Shown here piece after piece: positions 8,859-17,866 of a stretch of DNA of 64,000 nucleotides. The position numbers were made by a program, and so were the translations under genes. The stretch's first letter is position 1; every line of letters begins with the position of its first letter. This DNA comes from Paenibacillus periandrae (GTDB lineage: Bacteria > Bacillota > Bacilli > Paenibacillales > NBRC-103111): the NCBI RefSeq assembly GCF_022458865.1, contig NZ_JAJNMU010000003.1, positions 310,001 to 374,000 of the forward strand. The letters are read 5' to 3'. The notes under the pieces were generated by a model that saw only the letters and a list, made by a program, of their open reading frames with translations, was not told where the DNA came from and did no database searches.

Positions 8859-9764
8859 TTAGCGTGTTGTGTTGATATTGTAAACCGGATTTAACAGATG
8901 CTGGATAAAGCCCTCCAGTAAGGCTGATTGCCGACGATCCAGATTGTAGGCATAGTACACATAGCGCTTGAATGGATTTTGTGGAATTGGACGGAATACG
9001 AGCTCCCCGCGTTCAACCTCGCGCAGCACAGCCAATCGGGATACAAAGGAAATGCTTTCCCCCAGCATGACCACCTGCTTAATTGCCTCTAGTGAATCCA
9101 GCTCGATATGCCCGTTCAGCTCAACACGGTTGCTCTGTGCCCATTTCATCGTCAATTGGCGAGTGCTGGACTCTGGGCTGTGCAGCAGGAACGGTACACT
9201 CTGGATTTGATCGGGAAACAGCTGTGGGTAGCTTGCCAGCTTATGTTCCGGCGAGCATATGAGTACCAGCTCGTCCTCGCAAAACGTTTCGCCCAGCAGC
9301 GGCGGCATCTGGAAGGGCTCGCATGACATGATGCCCAGATCAATCTCATGATTGACCAGCAATTCCTTGATCACCGGTGCTGTCTTCACGATCAGCGACA
9401 GCTGAATACGCGGGTATGCTTGGGTAAAGCTGCTCAGCAAACGCGGCAGGATGTACGTGCCTGGCACATAGCTGGCACCGATCTTCAAAGAGCCTCGACC
9501 CAACTGGTCGTATTCCTTGACGACACGTTCGGCCTCATGGGCCAAGGCATTGATTTTCAACGAGTAGTGATACAACGATCTGCCGGCCTCGGTCAGGTGC
9601 ACCTTCCCTGAACGCGATTCAAACAGCTGGACACCCAGTTCCTGCTCCAGATTTTTCATGTGAAAGGAGACAGTGGGCTGTTTTAGTCCCATTGCATCAG
9701 CAACAGTCGTCACCTTCTTATGCTTTTCAATCAATTCGACCATTTGTAATTTAAGCAGGTTCAT
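8859..9764 (-). CDS. LysR family transcriptional regulator
   Basis: A 301-residue protein of normal LysR length. The N-terminal winged helix contains ATVADAMGLKQPTVS-like sequence (TVADAMGLKQPTVSFHMKNL) and QLFESRSGKVHLTEAG, followed by a periplasmic-binding-protein-type effector domain. The ATG at 9764 follows GAGGAAGGTG. It is divergent from the ABC transporter operon that begins at 10052, the usual arrangement for LysR regulators and their targets. The shared intergenic region holds two tandem palindromes and a TATAGAT/ATCTATA inverted repeat that could be operators. The effector is unknown. Confidence 0.9.
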   Translation of the reverse strand: MNLLKLQMVELIEKHKKVTTVADAMGLKQPTVSFHMKNLEQELGVQLFESRSGKVHLTEAGRSLYHYSLKINALAHEAERVVKEYDQLGRGSLKIGASYVPGTYILPRLLSSFTQAYPRIQLSLIVKTAPVIKELLVNHEIDLGIMSCEPFQMPPLLGETFCEDELVLICSPEHKLASYPQLFPDQIQSVPFLLHSPESSTRQLTMKWAQSNRVELNGHIELDSLEAIKQVVMLGESISFVSRLAVLREVERGELVFRPIPQNPFKRYVYYAYNLDRRQSALLEGFIQHLLNPVYNINTTR

Positions 9765-9775
9765 GGGGCACCTTC

Positions 9776-9852
9776 CTCAGGGCGTTCTTGGAACGCCGGC
9801 ATCGTAAGCATAATCTCAGGGCGTTCATGGAACGCCAGCATGGTAAGCCTTA
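9776..9852. repeat. Two tandem copies of a 39-base repeat with a palindromic core
   Basis: Two near-identical 38-39 base units begin at 9776 and 9815. Each carries the palindrome GGCGTTC-NTG-GAACGCC (9781-9797 and 9820-9836). They lie 17-70 bases upstream of the lysR start codon, within its probable leader. They could be operators or a small mobile palindromic repeat. Confidence 0.75.
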
Positions 9853-9883
9853 TTGAGTGATTGACGACCGACTTCAGCACTAG

Positions 9884-9900
9884 TATAGATAAAATCTATA
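9884..9900. promoter_or_regulatory. LysR-box-like inverted repeat
   Basis: TATAGAT-AAA-ATCTATA is a perfect 7-3-7 inverted repeat that contains the T-N11-A spacing expected for LysR-type sites. It lies between the divergent lysR gene and the ABC transporter operon. Binding is inference. Confidence 0.5.
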
Positions 9901-10051
9901 GGTTTGAATAGATTACATTGATAAAATTAACAAAATATTTACGTGACGATAACACTTTGATGAAGATCGGCCTCTACAATAAGTTTAGGAAGACGACAGC
10001 AAGAGAAATTTATGCAGGACAGGGATTAAGGGGAAAAAGGAAGGTAATGGC

Positions 10052-11017
10052 ATGGATCTGGTGATTCAAGGCTTGGAAAAAAGCTTCAACCGCGTTCAAG
10101 CGCTGCATACAACAAACTTAAACATTAAGCAAGGGCGCTTTACGACCTTGCTGGGGCCCTCGGGCTGTGGTAAAACGACCTTGCTGCGCATGATTGCCGG
10201 ACTTGAGACACCTGATCAGGGCGAGCTGAGACTGGGGGATGACATCTTGTTCTCCAGTGCCAAACGGATTGATCGACCCACACACCGCAGAAATTTTGGC
10301 ATGGTGTTCCAGGATTTTGCCTTATGGCCGCATATGACCGTATTCGAGAATATTGCTTTTGGTCTGCGCGCCTCGGGTAAGACGAAGGAGCTCAAGCAAG
10401 TTGTTCAGGAAGCGGTTGATATGGTGCGTCTGCAGGGGCTGGAGCAGCGATATCCGCATCAGCTTTCGGGTGGACAGCAGCAGCGGGTCGCTTTTGCAAG
10501 GGCTGTTGTTATGAAGCCGCAGCTCGTATTATTCGATGAACCGCTAAGCGCGCTGGATGCCATGCTGCGGGACGAAATGCGGATCGAGCTGACCGGACTT
10601 GTACGGGATATCGGGCTAACAGCTTTGTATGTGACGCATGATCAGGTAGAGGCGATGTCGATGTCCGACGAAATTGTGGTCATGAAGGCAGGACAGATTT
10701 TGCAAAAGGGGACTCCCGAGCAAATCTATAATACCCCCCAGCATCCGTTTATTGCCCAATTTATCGGTAAATCGAATTGGCTGGTCAAGGACAAGCTGCT
10801 TATTCGTCCAGAGCAAATCCAGTGGGTACGTAATGGCTCGGTTGATGCTTATCGGGGTAAAGTACAGAGCGTCAGTTATCTGGGAGACCGCTATGAAATT
10901 CAGCTCGATATGGGCAGCTTGGGATTGTGGACGGCCTATGACCGGGAACGCAAGCCGATAGGCGAAGAAGTTGAGATGTATATAAGTCGGGAAGATATTC
11001 ACGAAATTACAGATTAA
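10052..11017 (+). CDS. ABC transporter ATP-binding protein, Fe(III)/phosphonate type
   Basis: A 321-residue ATPase of the importer class that includes FbpC and PotA. It has Walker A GPSGCGKTT at residues 35-43, signature LSGGQQQR at 138-145, Walker B LVLFDEP at 158-164 and the switch histidine in YVTHDQ at 196, followed by a C-terminal TOBE-like regulatory domain of about 100 residues. AAGGAAGG lies upstream of the ATG. It is the first gene of an operon with a binding protein, a fused permease and a metallo-hydrolase. The substrate could be ferric iron, 2-aminoethylphosphonate or a related anion; sequence alone does not decide. Confidence 0.88.
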   Translation: MDLVIQGLEKSFNRVQALHTTNLNIKQGRFTTLLGPSGCGKTTLLRMIAGLETPDQGELRLGDDILFSSAKRIDRPTHRRNFGMVFQDFALWPHMTVFENIAFGLRASGKTKELKQVVQEAVDMVRLQGLEQRYPHQLSGGQQQRVAFARAVVMKPQLVLFDEPLSALDAMLRDEMRIELTGLVRDIGLTALYVTHDQVEAMSMSDEIVVMKAGQILQKGTPEQIYNTPQHPFIAQFIGKSNWLVKDKLLIRPEQIQWVRNGSVDAYRGKVQSVSYLGDRYEIQLDMGSLGLWTAYDRERKPIGEEVEMYISREDIHEITD

Positions 11018-11081
11018 ACCAAAAGGTGAATACATACAAAGCGATGTTTATTCATCACACAAAACGAGGAGGCGTATTCAA

Positions 11082-12182
11082 TTGAAAATGACAAAAGGGT
11101 TAAAAAACAGCGCATTAATGCTGCTTACGGCAATGGTAGGTTTTGGGGTTACAGGTTGTGGAACGGCAGCGCCGACAGCGAGCGCACCTAATAATGGAGC
11201 AGCTCCTAAGGCAGATCCTGCTCCAGCTACAACAGAAGTGAAACCAGCGGATAAGAAAGAAGAGAAGAAGCTGAGCGGGAAGCTGGTTGTATACAGCGCA
11301 GGGCCGAAGGAATTGGCGGAAGCTATTCAAAAGGGCTATGAAACGAAAACAGGCGTGAAAATCGAAATGTTCCAAGGCACAACAGGTAAAGTATTGTCCC
11401 GTATGGAAGCCGAAAAAGCAAACCCGGTCGTTGACGTTGTTATTCTTGCTTCACTTCCTGCAACGCAAGGCCTGAAGAAAAACGGAATGACACTGGAATA
11501 TAAAGACGCTAAAAATGCTGATAAGCTGATTCCGGAATGGTCAGATAAAGACGGGCATTACTTCGGCTACAGTGCATCTGCACTTGGTATCGGCTATAAC
11601 ACCAAGCTGGTTCCGACACCTCCCAAGGAATGGGCTGACCTGACCAAGGAAGAATGGAAAGGCAAAATCAATATCCCGGACCCGGCATTATCCGGTTCTG
11701 CACTTGATTTTGTTACTGGTTACTTGAGCGGCAAGGGTGAAAGCGGCTGGGAGCTGTTAGAGCAGTACAAGAAAAATGGTGTAGCTATGGCAGGTGCGAA
11801 TCAGGAAGCCTTGGATCCCGTTATTACTGGTGCGAAAAGTATTGTCGTTGCAGGTGTAGACTACCTGACTTATCAGGCCAAAGCCAAAGGTGAGCCGATC
11901 GACATGATCTATCCTGCCAGCGGAACTGTAATCAGCCCGCGTCCGGCAACGATTATCAAAACCTCGAAAAACCCGGATGCAGCGAAAGCCTATATCGATT
12001 ACCTGCTGTCTGATGAAGCACAAGCGATGATCGCCGATACGTACCTGCTGCCAGGTCGCAAAGATATCAAAGCGAAGAATCGTCCAGGTGTCGATCAAAT
12101 TCCGCAAATGAAAATCGACTGGACCTGGATGGACACGAACGGTGATGCCGTAACGAAAAAATTCACACAGCTGTTCAAATAA
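11082..12182 (+). CDS. ABC transporter substrate-binding lipoprotein
   Basis: A 366-residue extracytoplasmic binding protein with a lipobox VTGC (Cys26) and a low-complexity Ala/Pro/Lys linker to about residue 63. The mature domain begins KLVVYSAGPKELAEAIQKGY and matches the Fe(III)/thiamine/2-aminoethylphosphonate binding protein group in length and pattern. The start is TTG at 11082, nine bases after GAGGAGG; the ATG at 11088 would be too far. It lies 64 bases after the ATPase gene. The usual tyrosine ligands of ferric-binding proteins are not clearly placed, so a phosphonate or organophosphate ligand is as likely as iron. Confidence 0.87.
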   Translation: MKMTKGLKNSALMLLTAMVGFGVTGCGTAAPTASAPNNGAAPKADPAPATTEVKPADKKEEKKLSGKLVVYSAGPKELAEAIQKGYETKTGVKIEMFQGTTGKVLSRMEAEKANPVVDVVILASLPATQGLKKNGMTLEYKDAKNADKLIPEWSDKDGHYFGYSASALGIGYNTKLVPTPPKEWADLTKEEWKGKINIPDPALSGSALDFVTGYLSGKGESGWELLEQYKKNGVAMAGANQEALDPVITGAKSIVVAGVDYLTYQAKAKGEPIDMIYPASGTVISPRPATIIKTSKNPDAAKAYIDYLLSDEAQAMIADTYLLPGRKDIKAKNRPGVDQIPQMKIDWTWMDTNGDAVTKKFTQLFK

Positions 12183-12228
12183 GCAGTAAATAAAGCGATA
12201 ACCAGAAACCAGATAGAGAAGTGATCTT

Positions 12229-13896
12229 ATGGAATATACTAGTTCGTTTTCGTATAAAAAACTCGGGATGGCCCTTGCCCTATTGCTGCTGGCGATGCTT
12301 GTGGTCGTCCCTCTTTTTTTCATATTTGTAACCAGTGTGTATCCAAGCGGTGAGCTGGATCTGCTGGCGCCGATCAGAGCCATTATGGAAAATGAACTGG
12401 CTGAAGTATTCTGGAATTCGATTTTGCTGGGTATTTGTGTAGTGGCGGGAACGACTGTACTGGCGCTGCCGTTGGCCTGGATATTTGCCCGTACGCAGCT
12501 AAGCAGGCATACCTGGCTGGATGTCATTATGCTGATCCCGTTTATGACGCCTCCCTACATCGGATCGATGGGCTGGATTTTGTTCATGCAGAAGAACGGT
12601 TATTTGGAGCAGCTGCTACCGAAGGCGGCTTTTCTTACCCCAGTATTTTTCAGTATGTTCGGTATGATTGTAATCATGTGCCTGCACTTGTTCCCGTTCC
12701 TGTATCTGATTCTCCGTAATGCGCTGCTGCAAATCGGGGGTACGAAGGAAGAGGCGGCAAGTGTGCATGGCGGTGGATTTGTTTACAGCTTTCGACGTAT
12801 TATTATCCCGCTTCTGCTGTCCAGCTACGCCATGGGTGCCTTATTGATTTTTGTTAAAACGATTGCCGAATTTGGCACACCGGCGACCTTTGGCAGAAAG
12901 ATCGGCTTTTATGTATTGACGTCGGAAATTCATAAATATATATCGAGCTGGCCGATTGATTTTGGCAAGGCTACGGCATTGGCTTCGATACTTTTAAGTA
13001 CTTGCTTGTTGATTTGGTACATGCAGACTCTGGTTAGTCAGCGATTCACGTATTCGCTCGTTGGCGGTAAAGGAACACGAGGCAAAATATACCGGATGAA
13101 CGTATGGCAAAAGCTGCTGGCTTGGGGTTACATAGCCGGATTGCTCGGGCTGGCGATTGTTGTGCCGTATTTCTCTATCATTGCCGCTTCACTGATGAAG
13201 CTGCGCGGGGTTGGCCTGCAATGGAACAATTTGACCCTACAATATTATGTCGATCTGCTGACCTGGGGATCCAAGAGTATGCAGGCGTTAATGAACAGCC
13301 TCAGCCTGTCGCTGATTGCCGCAACGATTGCAGTGATTTTAGGCACGTATTTTGCATTGATGATTCGTAAATCACAATCATGGCCGCAAAGGATTACCGA
13401 TTTGTTTGCTCTGCTGCCGAATACGGTGCCGGGCATCGTTATTGTCGTTGGACTCATCCTGTTCTGGAACTCGCCGTGGATGCCGATCCCGCTCTATAAC
13501 ACCTACGGTATGGTTGTCCTGACGTACGTCGTGTTCTTCCTTCCTTATACGGTGCAATATGTAAAAGCGAACTTTGCCCAGTTGGACGACTCGCTATTTC
13601 AAGCAGGTCGGGTATTTGGCGGCAAGCCGGCCTACATCTTCCGCAGAATTTTACTGCCACTCATTATTCCGGGTATGGTGGCGGGCTGGATGATGACGTT
13701 CACGATATCGGTTCGTGAGCTGGTCGCCTCGCTGATGATTTTACCGCCATCTATGGAAACGTCTGCTACCTATATTTTTGCCCAGTTTGAGCAGGGGAAG
13801 GTATCGCTCGGGATGGCGATGGCTGTCGTATCGGTCGGTTTGACGACGCTAATGCTGCTTGCCCTGAATCGAATTACGGCCAAGAAAAATTTGTAA
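12229..13896 (+). CDS. ABC transporter permease, fused double-domain type
   Basis: A 555-residue protein with about twelve membrane segments made of two tandem permease domains, as in FbpB. Each half has a cytoplasmic EAA-type coupling motif: EEAASVHGGGFVYSFRRII in the first half and QAGRVFGGKPAYIFRRILL in the second. It follows the lipoprotein gene by 46 bases and completes the importer. The ATG follows GAGAAGTG. The fusion is normal for this transporter family. Confidence 0.9.
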   Translation: MEYTSSFSYKKLGMALALLLLAMLVVVPLFFIFVTSVYPSGELDLLAPIRAIMENELAEVFWNSILLGICVVAGTTVLALPLAWIFARTQLSRHTWLDVIMLIPFMTPPYIGSMGWILFMQKNGYLEQLLPKAAFLTPVFFSMFGMIVIMCLHLFPFLYLILRNALLQIGGTKEEAASVHGGGFVYSFRRIIIPLLLSSYAMGALLIFVKTIAEFGTPATFGRKIGFYVLTSEIHKYISSWPIDFGKATALASILLSTCLLIWYMQTLVSQRFTYSLVGGKGTRGKIYRMNVWQKLLAWGYIAGLLGLAIVVPYFSIIAASLMKLRGVGLQWNNLTLQYYVDLLTWGSKSMQALMNSLSLSLIAATIAVILGTYFALMIRKSQSWPQRITDLFALLPNTVPGIVIVVGLILFWNSPWMPIPLYNTYGMVVLTYVVFFLPYTVQYVKANFAQLDDSLFQAGRVFGGKPAYIFRRILLPLIIPGMVAGWMMTFTISVRELVASLMILPPSMETSATYIFAQFEQGKVSLGMAMAVVSVGLTTLMLLALNRITAKKNL

Positions 13897-13934
13897 TCGG
13901 TAAACCTTACATCTAGTGGAGTGTGAATGTATAT

Positions 13935-15236
13935 ATGCAAGCAACAGTATGGGGTGGTGCTGGCGAGCATGGCCGCTCTTGCTATCTGATTGAACAAGGC
14001 CAAACACGTGTTTTACTCGATTGTGGGGTGAAGAAGGAGGGCGCGGGAGAGTACCCGCTGTGTGATGAAAATGTGGTTCCGCAGCTCAATGCGGTATTTT
14101 TATCTCATGCCCACGAGGATCATTCCATAGCCATTCCCCTGCTGTATACGATGGGCTATACCGGCGAAGTATGGACGACAAGAGCAACCTTTGAGCAGCT
14201 TCCTTCCTATTTTAAGGCATGGAAGGGGTACGCGGCTTCCAGTCATGCGGAGCTGCCTTACCGTGATAAGGATATATCGGCGATCCAGTACAAGTTCATT
14301 GAAGAGCAAACGCCTTCCGGCGAATGGTATACGATACGGCCGGGACTGAGCGTATGCTGGGGAAGAAGCGGACATTTGGCTGGGTCCATCTGGCTGCTGC
14401 TGAATGTAGAGGGCAGACGGGTATTCTACTCAGGTGACTATACAGCAGAATCTTTGTTATTAGCTGCTGACCGCCCTCAGCCGGAGTATTTGGAGGCTCC
14501 CATCGAGCTGGCTATTATAGATGCCGCATATGGGATGGATACAGAATCCCAACAGCAGAAGCTGGAGCAGCTGCGACAGCAAATCGATGAAACCTTGAGA
14601 CAAGGCGGCCCGGTTTTGCTGCCTGTGCCAACCTATGGACGCAGTCAGGAGATGCTGCTGTGGGCAAGGGAGCAATTTTCCGAAGTACCTATTTATGTTG
14701 AACAGGAGATTACTGCAGGATTGAAGCAGCTGCTGCAAGGACCGGAATGGCTGCAGCCTGATGCGATAGCACGTATTGAGGCTTGCCTGGCGGATCCGAG
14801 AATTGTTTTCGTGGATAGTGAAGCACAGCGGCTTCAGGCGGTTTCTGAAAAGGGGAGTCGGCTCGTATTGACCAATGATGGTATGCTGCAGTCGGCTCGC
14901 GGTCAATGGTACTATGAGCAGTTGACCAAGGATAAGGCCTGCAGCATTATTTTGACGGGGCATTTGGCTAAGGGGAGCTGTGCGCATCGGCTGTTAATGG
15001 CCTCCCGGGAGCATATGGAGATTTTCGGACATGATGCGGGTCAGGTACATTTTATACGCTATAAGGTGCATCAGGGTTTGCCCGATGTCAGAGCCATGCT
15101 GGACGTTCTTGGAAGCGAGCATTCGATTCTGGTCCATGCCAGTCAGCAGGCGACAGCTGCGGTATGTGTACAACTGAGCAAAGAGGGGTATACTAACATA
15201 CATGCGTTGTCTGCCGGGGATACTTGGCGGGAATAG
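13935..15236 (+). CDS. MBL-fold, beta-CASP-like metallo-hydrolase
   Basis: A 433-residue metallo-beta-lactamase fold protein with the zinc motif HAHEDH at residues 58-63, the later ligand region SGHLAGSIW, FYSGDYTAES and a C-terminal part containing LVLTNDGML and ILTGHLAKGS. This layout resembles the RNase J/CPSF beta-CASP group. The gene starts 38 bases after the permease, so it is probably in the same operon. The ATG at 13935 is preferred; an in-frame GTG at 13923 lies almost on the GGAG site. What a nuclease-like or hydrolase enzyme does in a transporter operon is unclear; hydrolysis of an imported ester is one possibility. Confidence 0.78.
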   Translation: MQATVWGGAGEHGRSCYLIEQGQTRVLLDCGVKKEGAGEYPLCDENVVPQLNAVFLSHAHEDHSIAIPLLYTMGYTGEVWTTRATFEQLPSYFKAWKGYAASSHAELPYRDKDISAIQYKFIEEQTPSGEWYTIRPGLSVCWGRSGHLAGSIWLLLNVEGRRVFYSGDYTAESLLLAADRPQPEYLEAPIELAIIDAAYGMDTESQQQKLEQLRQQIDETLRQGGPVLLPVPTYGRSQEMLLWAREQFSEVPIYVEQEITAGLKQLLQGPEWLQPDAIARIEACLADPRIVFVDSEAQRLQAVSEKGSRLVLTNDGMLQSARGQWYYEQLTKDKACSIILTGHLAKGSCAHRLLMASREHMEIFGHDAGQVHFIRYKVHQGLPDVRAMLDVLGSEHSILVHASQQATAAVCVQLSKEGYTNIHALSAGDTWRE

Positions 15237-15257
15237 CCAAATAGCAATGACCATATT

Positions 15258-15298
15258 TACCTCTACCTGTGGAAGGAAACCAGGCAGGGGTATTTCTT
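15258..15298 (+). terminator. Intrinsic terminator of the ABC transporter operon
   Basis: A 12-pair stem (15258-15269 with 15281-15292, two G-U pairs) and an 11-base loop are followed by TTTCTTTG. It lies 21 bases after the metallo-hydrolase stop. Confidence 0.75.
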
Positions 15299-15401
15299 TG
15301 TGATCAGGCGATTAAAGTAAGTAGACTTCGATCAAAGCCATTGTCTATAATAAATGTTGTGTGTCAAATCAATCCGTAATTCAAACGGGAGGGCTGTTAT
15401 T

Positions 15402-15932
15402 GTGAAGTATAAAGCTGTTAAAAACACAGATCTGCTGCCATCTGTTATTTGTTTGGGAACCTCGGATATTGGTGGTTCGATTAGTGAAGAGGAATCTAAC
15501 AGGATTATGAATGCGTTTACAGAAGCCGGTGGCAATTTTCTTGATACGGCAGAGGTATATGCGAACTGGCTGCCTATCGAGCCGAACAGCAGTGAGCGTT
15601 TTTTGGGTAGGTGGATGAAGGAGAGAGGGAATCGGGATCAATTGATTATCGCGACCAAAGGTGGGCATCCGCTGCTGGATACACCGCTGGTTTCTAGGCT
15701 ATCAGCCGCAGAAATTGAGCAGGACATCCTGGGAAGCCTGCAGAGGTTGGGTACTGATTACATTGATCTGTATTATCTGCATCGTGATGATCCACATATT
15801 CCTGTTGAGACGCTGATTGACATTTTGGAGACGCATGTGCGGCAGGGCCATATTCGTTATTATGCCTGCTCGAACTGGACACTGGAGCGCTTGGAGCAAG
15901 CACAGCCGATTCGATTTCAGCCGGTTGAATGA
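15402..15932 (+). pseudogene. Aldo/keto reductase, truncated at the 3' end
   Basis: The N-terminal half of an aldo/keto reductase is intact: FLDTAEVYANW carries the catalytic Asp and Tyr, IIATKGGHP the catalytic Lys, and LYYLHRDDP the His. The GTG start at 15402 follows GGGAGGG. The frame stops after 176 residues, against roughly 320 in the family, just after the strand RYYACSNWTLERLEQAQ. The remaining family sequence is not found downstream; the next recognisable sequence belongs to a response regulator on the other strand. The gene was therefore cut by a recombination event near 15900-15990 and is unlikely to be active. Confidence 0.8.
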
Positions 15933-15992
15933 AGCTTGCGCTTTACCCAATCCGGATTGGCTGTATCGAAGCGCTGATGGAGAGATCGTCAA

Positions 15993-16154
15993 TTACAACG
16001 GTACTATATCGGGCTTCCGTTCTTGAATTAATTTAACGCCTTCCAGCCCACTATGAGCTACACCAATTACCTTACATTCCGGGATGTAGCATTCTATCAA
16101 AATTTGGAGTCCGTCCAAAATCCCCTTTTCATCATCTACAAGGATCACCTTCAC
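15993..16154 (-). pseudogene. Response regulator N-terminal fragment (YesN-like)
   Basis: A 53-residue frame begins at GTG 16154 with GGAGG upstream and reads VKVILVDDEKGILDGLQILI, the start of a receiver domain with the acidic pocket at D7-D8. It ends at KPDIV followed by two foreign residues and a stop, just before the expected phosphoacceptor aspartate. The rest of the receiver and any DNA-binding domain are missing. It lies 32 bases after the histidine kinase remnant on the same strand, as in yesM-yesN pairs. The break point coincides with the break of the aldo/keto reductase on the other side. Confidence 0.75.
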
Positions 16155-16186
16155 CAAGACTTCCTCCTTTCTTTATACCAACTTAA

Positions 16187-16880
16187 TCAGAGCTTCGGTA
16201 TCACAAGTTCCAGCGTTGTTCCATTTCCTTCCACAGGCTGAACCTTAAGATAATATCGTTCGCCATAATGTATTTTTATGCGTTCGGCTTTATTTTTAAG
16301 GCCTATTCCTCTTTCCTTCAACTCCTCTTCCGATTCCCTAAGCTTATACTTGTCCGATTCCGCATCTTCCAATAGATTGCAAAGCTCTTCGAACTTTTCA
16401 GGAGATATCCCGAGTCCATCATCCGAAATTCGAATCAAAACTCCTCCATCCTCCGTCCAATGTCCTTGAATTATGATATTCATAAACCGGTTATAATCCC
16501 GAAAGGCATGATTAATACTATTTTCCACTATGGGTTGGAAAACTAGTGGGATGATGCTGCAGCGCTGCATATCCTCAGGAATTCGAACATCCAATTGGAA
16601 CTTGTCATCAAAACGGATATTCTGCAGCCATAGATAATTAACTGTGTATTCCGCTTCATCCTTAATAGAATGCTGCCTGCCTTCTTTCCCCAAGGCCAAG
16701 CGGAACATTCGTGCCAATATCTTAATCATACCGGCAATCTCCTCATCCTTTTTCACAATCGCCTTCATACGGATGGATTCCAACGTATTGTAGAGCATAT
16801 GGGGATTGATCTGGTTCTGAAGAGCAATAAACTTGGCTTGGCGCCGCTTAATCTCCGCCCGGAATGCGGTGAACCAGAGG
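16187..16880 (-). pseudogene. YesM-type sensor histidine kinase, N-terminus lost
   Basis: The frame holds the C-terminal kinase part of a YesM-like sensor: ALQNQINPHMLYNTLESIRM carries the phosphoacceptor histidine, VFQPIVENSINHAF the N box, and DDGLGI the G1 box, ending with a normal C-terminus. Sequence upstream of about 16880 in this frame is no longer kinase; it is the antisense of a group II intron-like sequence. The extracellular sensor domain, both membrane segments and HAMP domain are absent, so the gene is dead. Its partner response regulator follows and is also truncated. Confidence 0.85.
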
Positions 16881-17210
16881 TGGCGGCGATGTAGGGTGAC
16901 CCGCCAAGTAAACGGGGAAACCTTTGCGACAAGCATAGCTTGCAGGAAAGCACGAAAGGGATACGACCTGCAAGACTCATCGACGTGATTAGGGTCAGGA
17001 TGGATGGAATAGAATGTGCAGATGACCGAGGGAAGCGTCGTAGTCTCCTGCCGCAAACGTGGAACAGGTAGGAGAGGTATAACACGAAGGGGAAAGCCAA
17101 ACCGATGGGCTGCGAGGTGGCGGATCGTTCCGTAGTAGCGAATAAGTCCGAGCCGATGAAAGCTGGTAACAGTCTGGAGGGTAAAACTTGGATGAGTATG
17201 CGCGTTTTTT
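16870..17210 (+). mobile_element. Group II intron 5' fragment
   Basis: The stretch has the look of a bacterial group II intron RNA upstream of its maturase gene: GGGGAAACC with a GAAA loop, CACGAAGGGGAAAGCC, GGGCTGCGAGGTGGCGGA, GTCCGAGCCGATGAAAGC and GTAACAGTCTGGAGGG. No reverse transcriptase gene follows; the sequence changes near 17210. It sits on the opposite strand to the kinase it interrupts. The exact 5' boundary is uncertain. I rely on memory of such intron sequences, so an RNA family search would settle it. Confidence 0.6.
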
Positions 17211-17214
17211 TCTA

Positions 17215-17562
17215 CGACTGACCAATTAACTCACAGTACTTGTTTTCTGTCTCTTTAAGGTATTTTGCTGGATTTCTTCTAAAGCGACGACGCTTAGTTG
17301 TTTCAATTAACCGTAAAGACCATCGTTGTCTCTCAGTATGAAAAGTTTCATAGCTTACACTTTGGAGTCTGCCTAATAAGTTCTTCTGTCGGGAGTGCAT
17401 CATCCACAAAAACAACACATTCTCCGGAACGAACGATGTACTCGTTCCAACTCCGGAGTCCCAACATTCGCCGATATACTTCAACAGAGGTGCCTGGAAA
17501 TCCTTGTTAGTCGATTGGTCAGTCGTAGTTTTAAAAATAAATTTGTTACTAATACAAAACAT
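17215..17562 (-). CDS. Uncharacterised small basic protein or relic
   Basis: I do not recognise this 115-residue frame. Its C-terminal half is strongly basic (ERQRWSLRLIETTKRRRFRR) and looks more protein-like than its N-terminal half, which overlaps the promoter region of the divergent Xre gene. No convincing ribosome binding site was seen at the first ATG. It may be the tail of a mobile-element protein left beside the group II intron fragment. Confidence 0.25.
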
Positions 17563-17576
17563 AATGTTAATTATAC

Positions 17577-17605
17577 TTTACATTTAGTTAATCATAATTT
17601 ACAAT
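17577..17605 (+). promoter_or_regulatory. Sigma-A-type promoter for the Xre operon
   Basis: TTTACA and TACAAT are separated by exactly 17 bases and lie 24 bases upstream of the Xre start codon. The region is very AT-rich with short inverted sequences (TTAAT/ATTAA) that could be the repressor's own operator. Confidence 0.55.
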
Positions 17606-17628
17606 AAAACTGAAAGGAGGATTTTTAC

Positions 17629-17865
17629 ATGTTTGATTTTGGAACTATTAGTAATCAAGTTTACTTACTTCGTGCTGAAAGGAGATGGAGCCAAACAGAA
17701 TTAGCAAACGAACTTGGGATAACGCGGCAAACAATAGCCGCTATCGAGAATAATAAATTTATTCCTTCACTTGAACTCGCCTTTGCAATATCCCATGTAT
17801 TTGACAAGAATATAAATGAGGTTTTTAAATTCGAACCATATGAAGATGACGAGGAGGAAGATTGA
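17629..17865 (+). CDS. Short Xre/Cro-C1 family transcriptional regulator
   Basis: A 78-residue protein that is almost entirely a helix-turn-helix domain: LRAERRWSQTELANELGITR at residues 11-30, then QTIAAIENNKFIPSLELA. It ends in an acidic tail (EDDEEED). The size and layout match the YozG-like single-domain regulators of Firmicutes, which often sit before small membrane proteins. GAAAGGAGG lies ten bases before the ATG. The next gene begins one base after its stop, so the two are coupled. It probably autoregulates this small operon. Confidence 0.88.
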   Translation: MFDFGTISNQVYLLRAERRWSQTELANELGITRQTIAAIENNKFIPSLELAFAISHVFDKNINEVFKFEPYEDDEEED

Positions 17866-17866
17866 A

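Noticed and set aside
9950..10010. Sigma-A promoter TTGATG...TACAAT before the ABC transporter operon
   Set aside because: The spacing is only about 12 bases, too short for a functional promoter; the true promoter was not identified.
15817..16026. Plus-strand frame with WLYRSADGEIVNYNGTISG after the aldo/keto reductase
   Set aside because: Its last part is the antisense of the response regulator start and its first part is out of frame in the reductase; it spans a junction and is not a gene.
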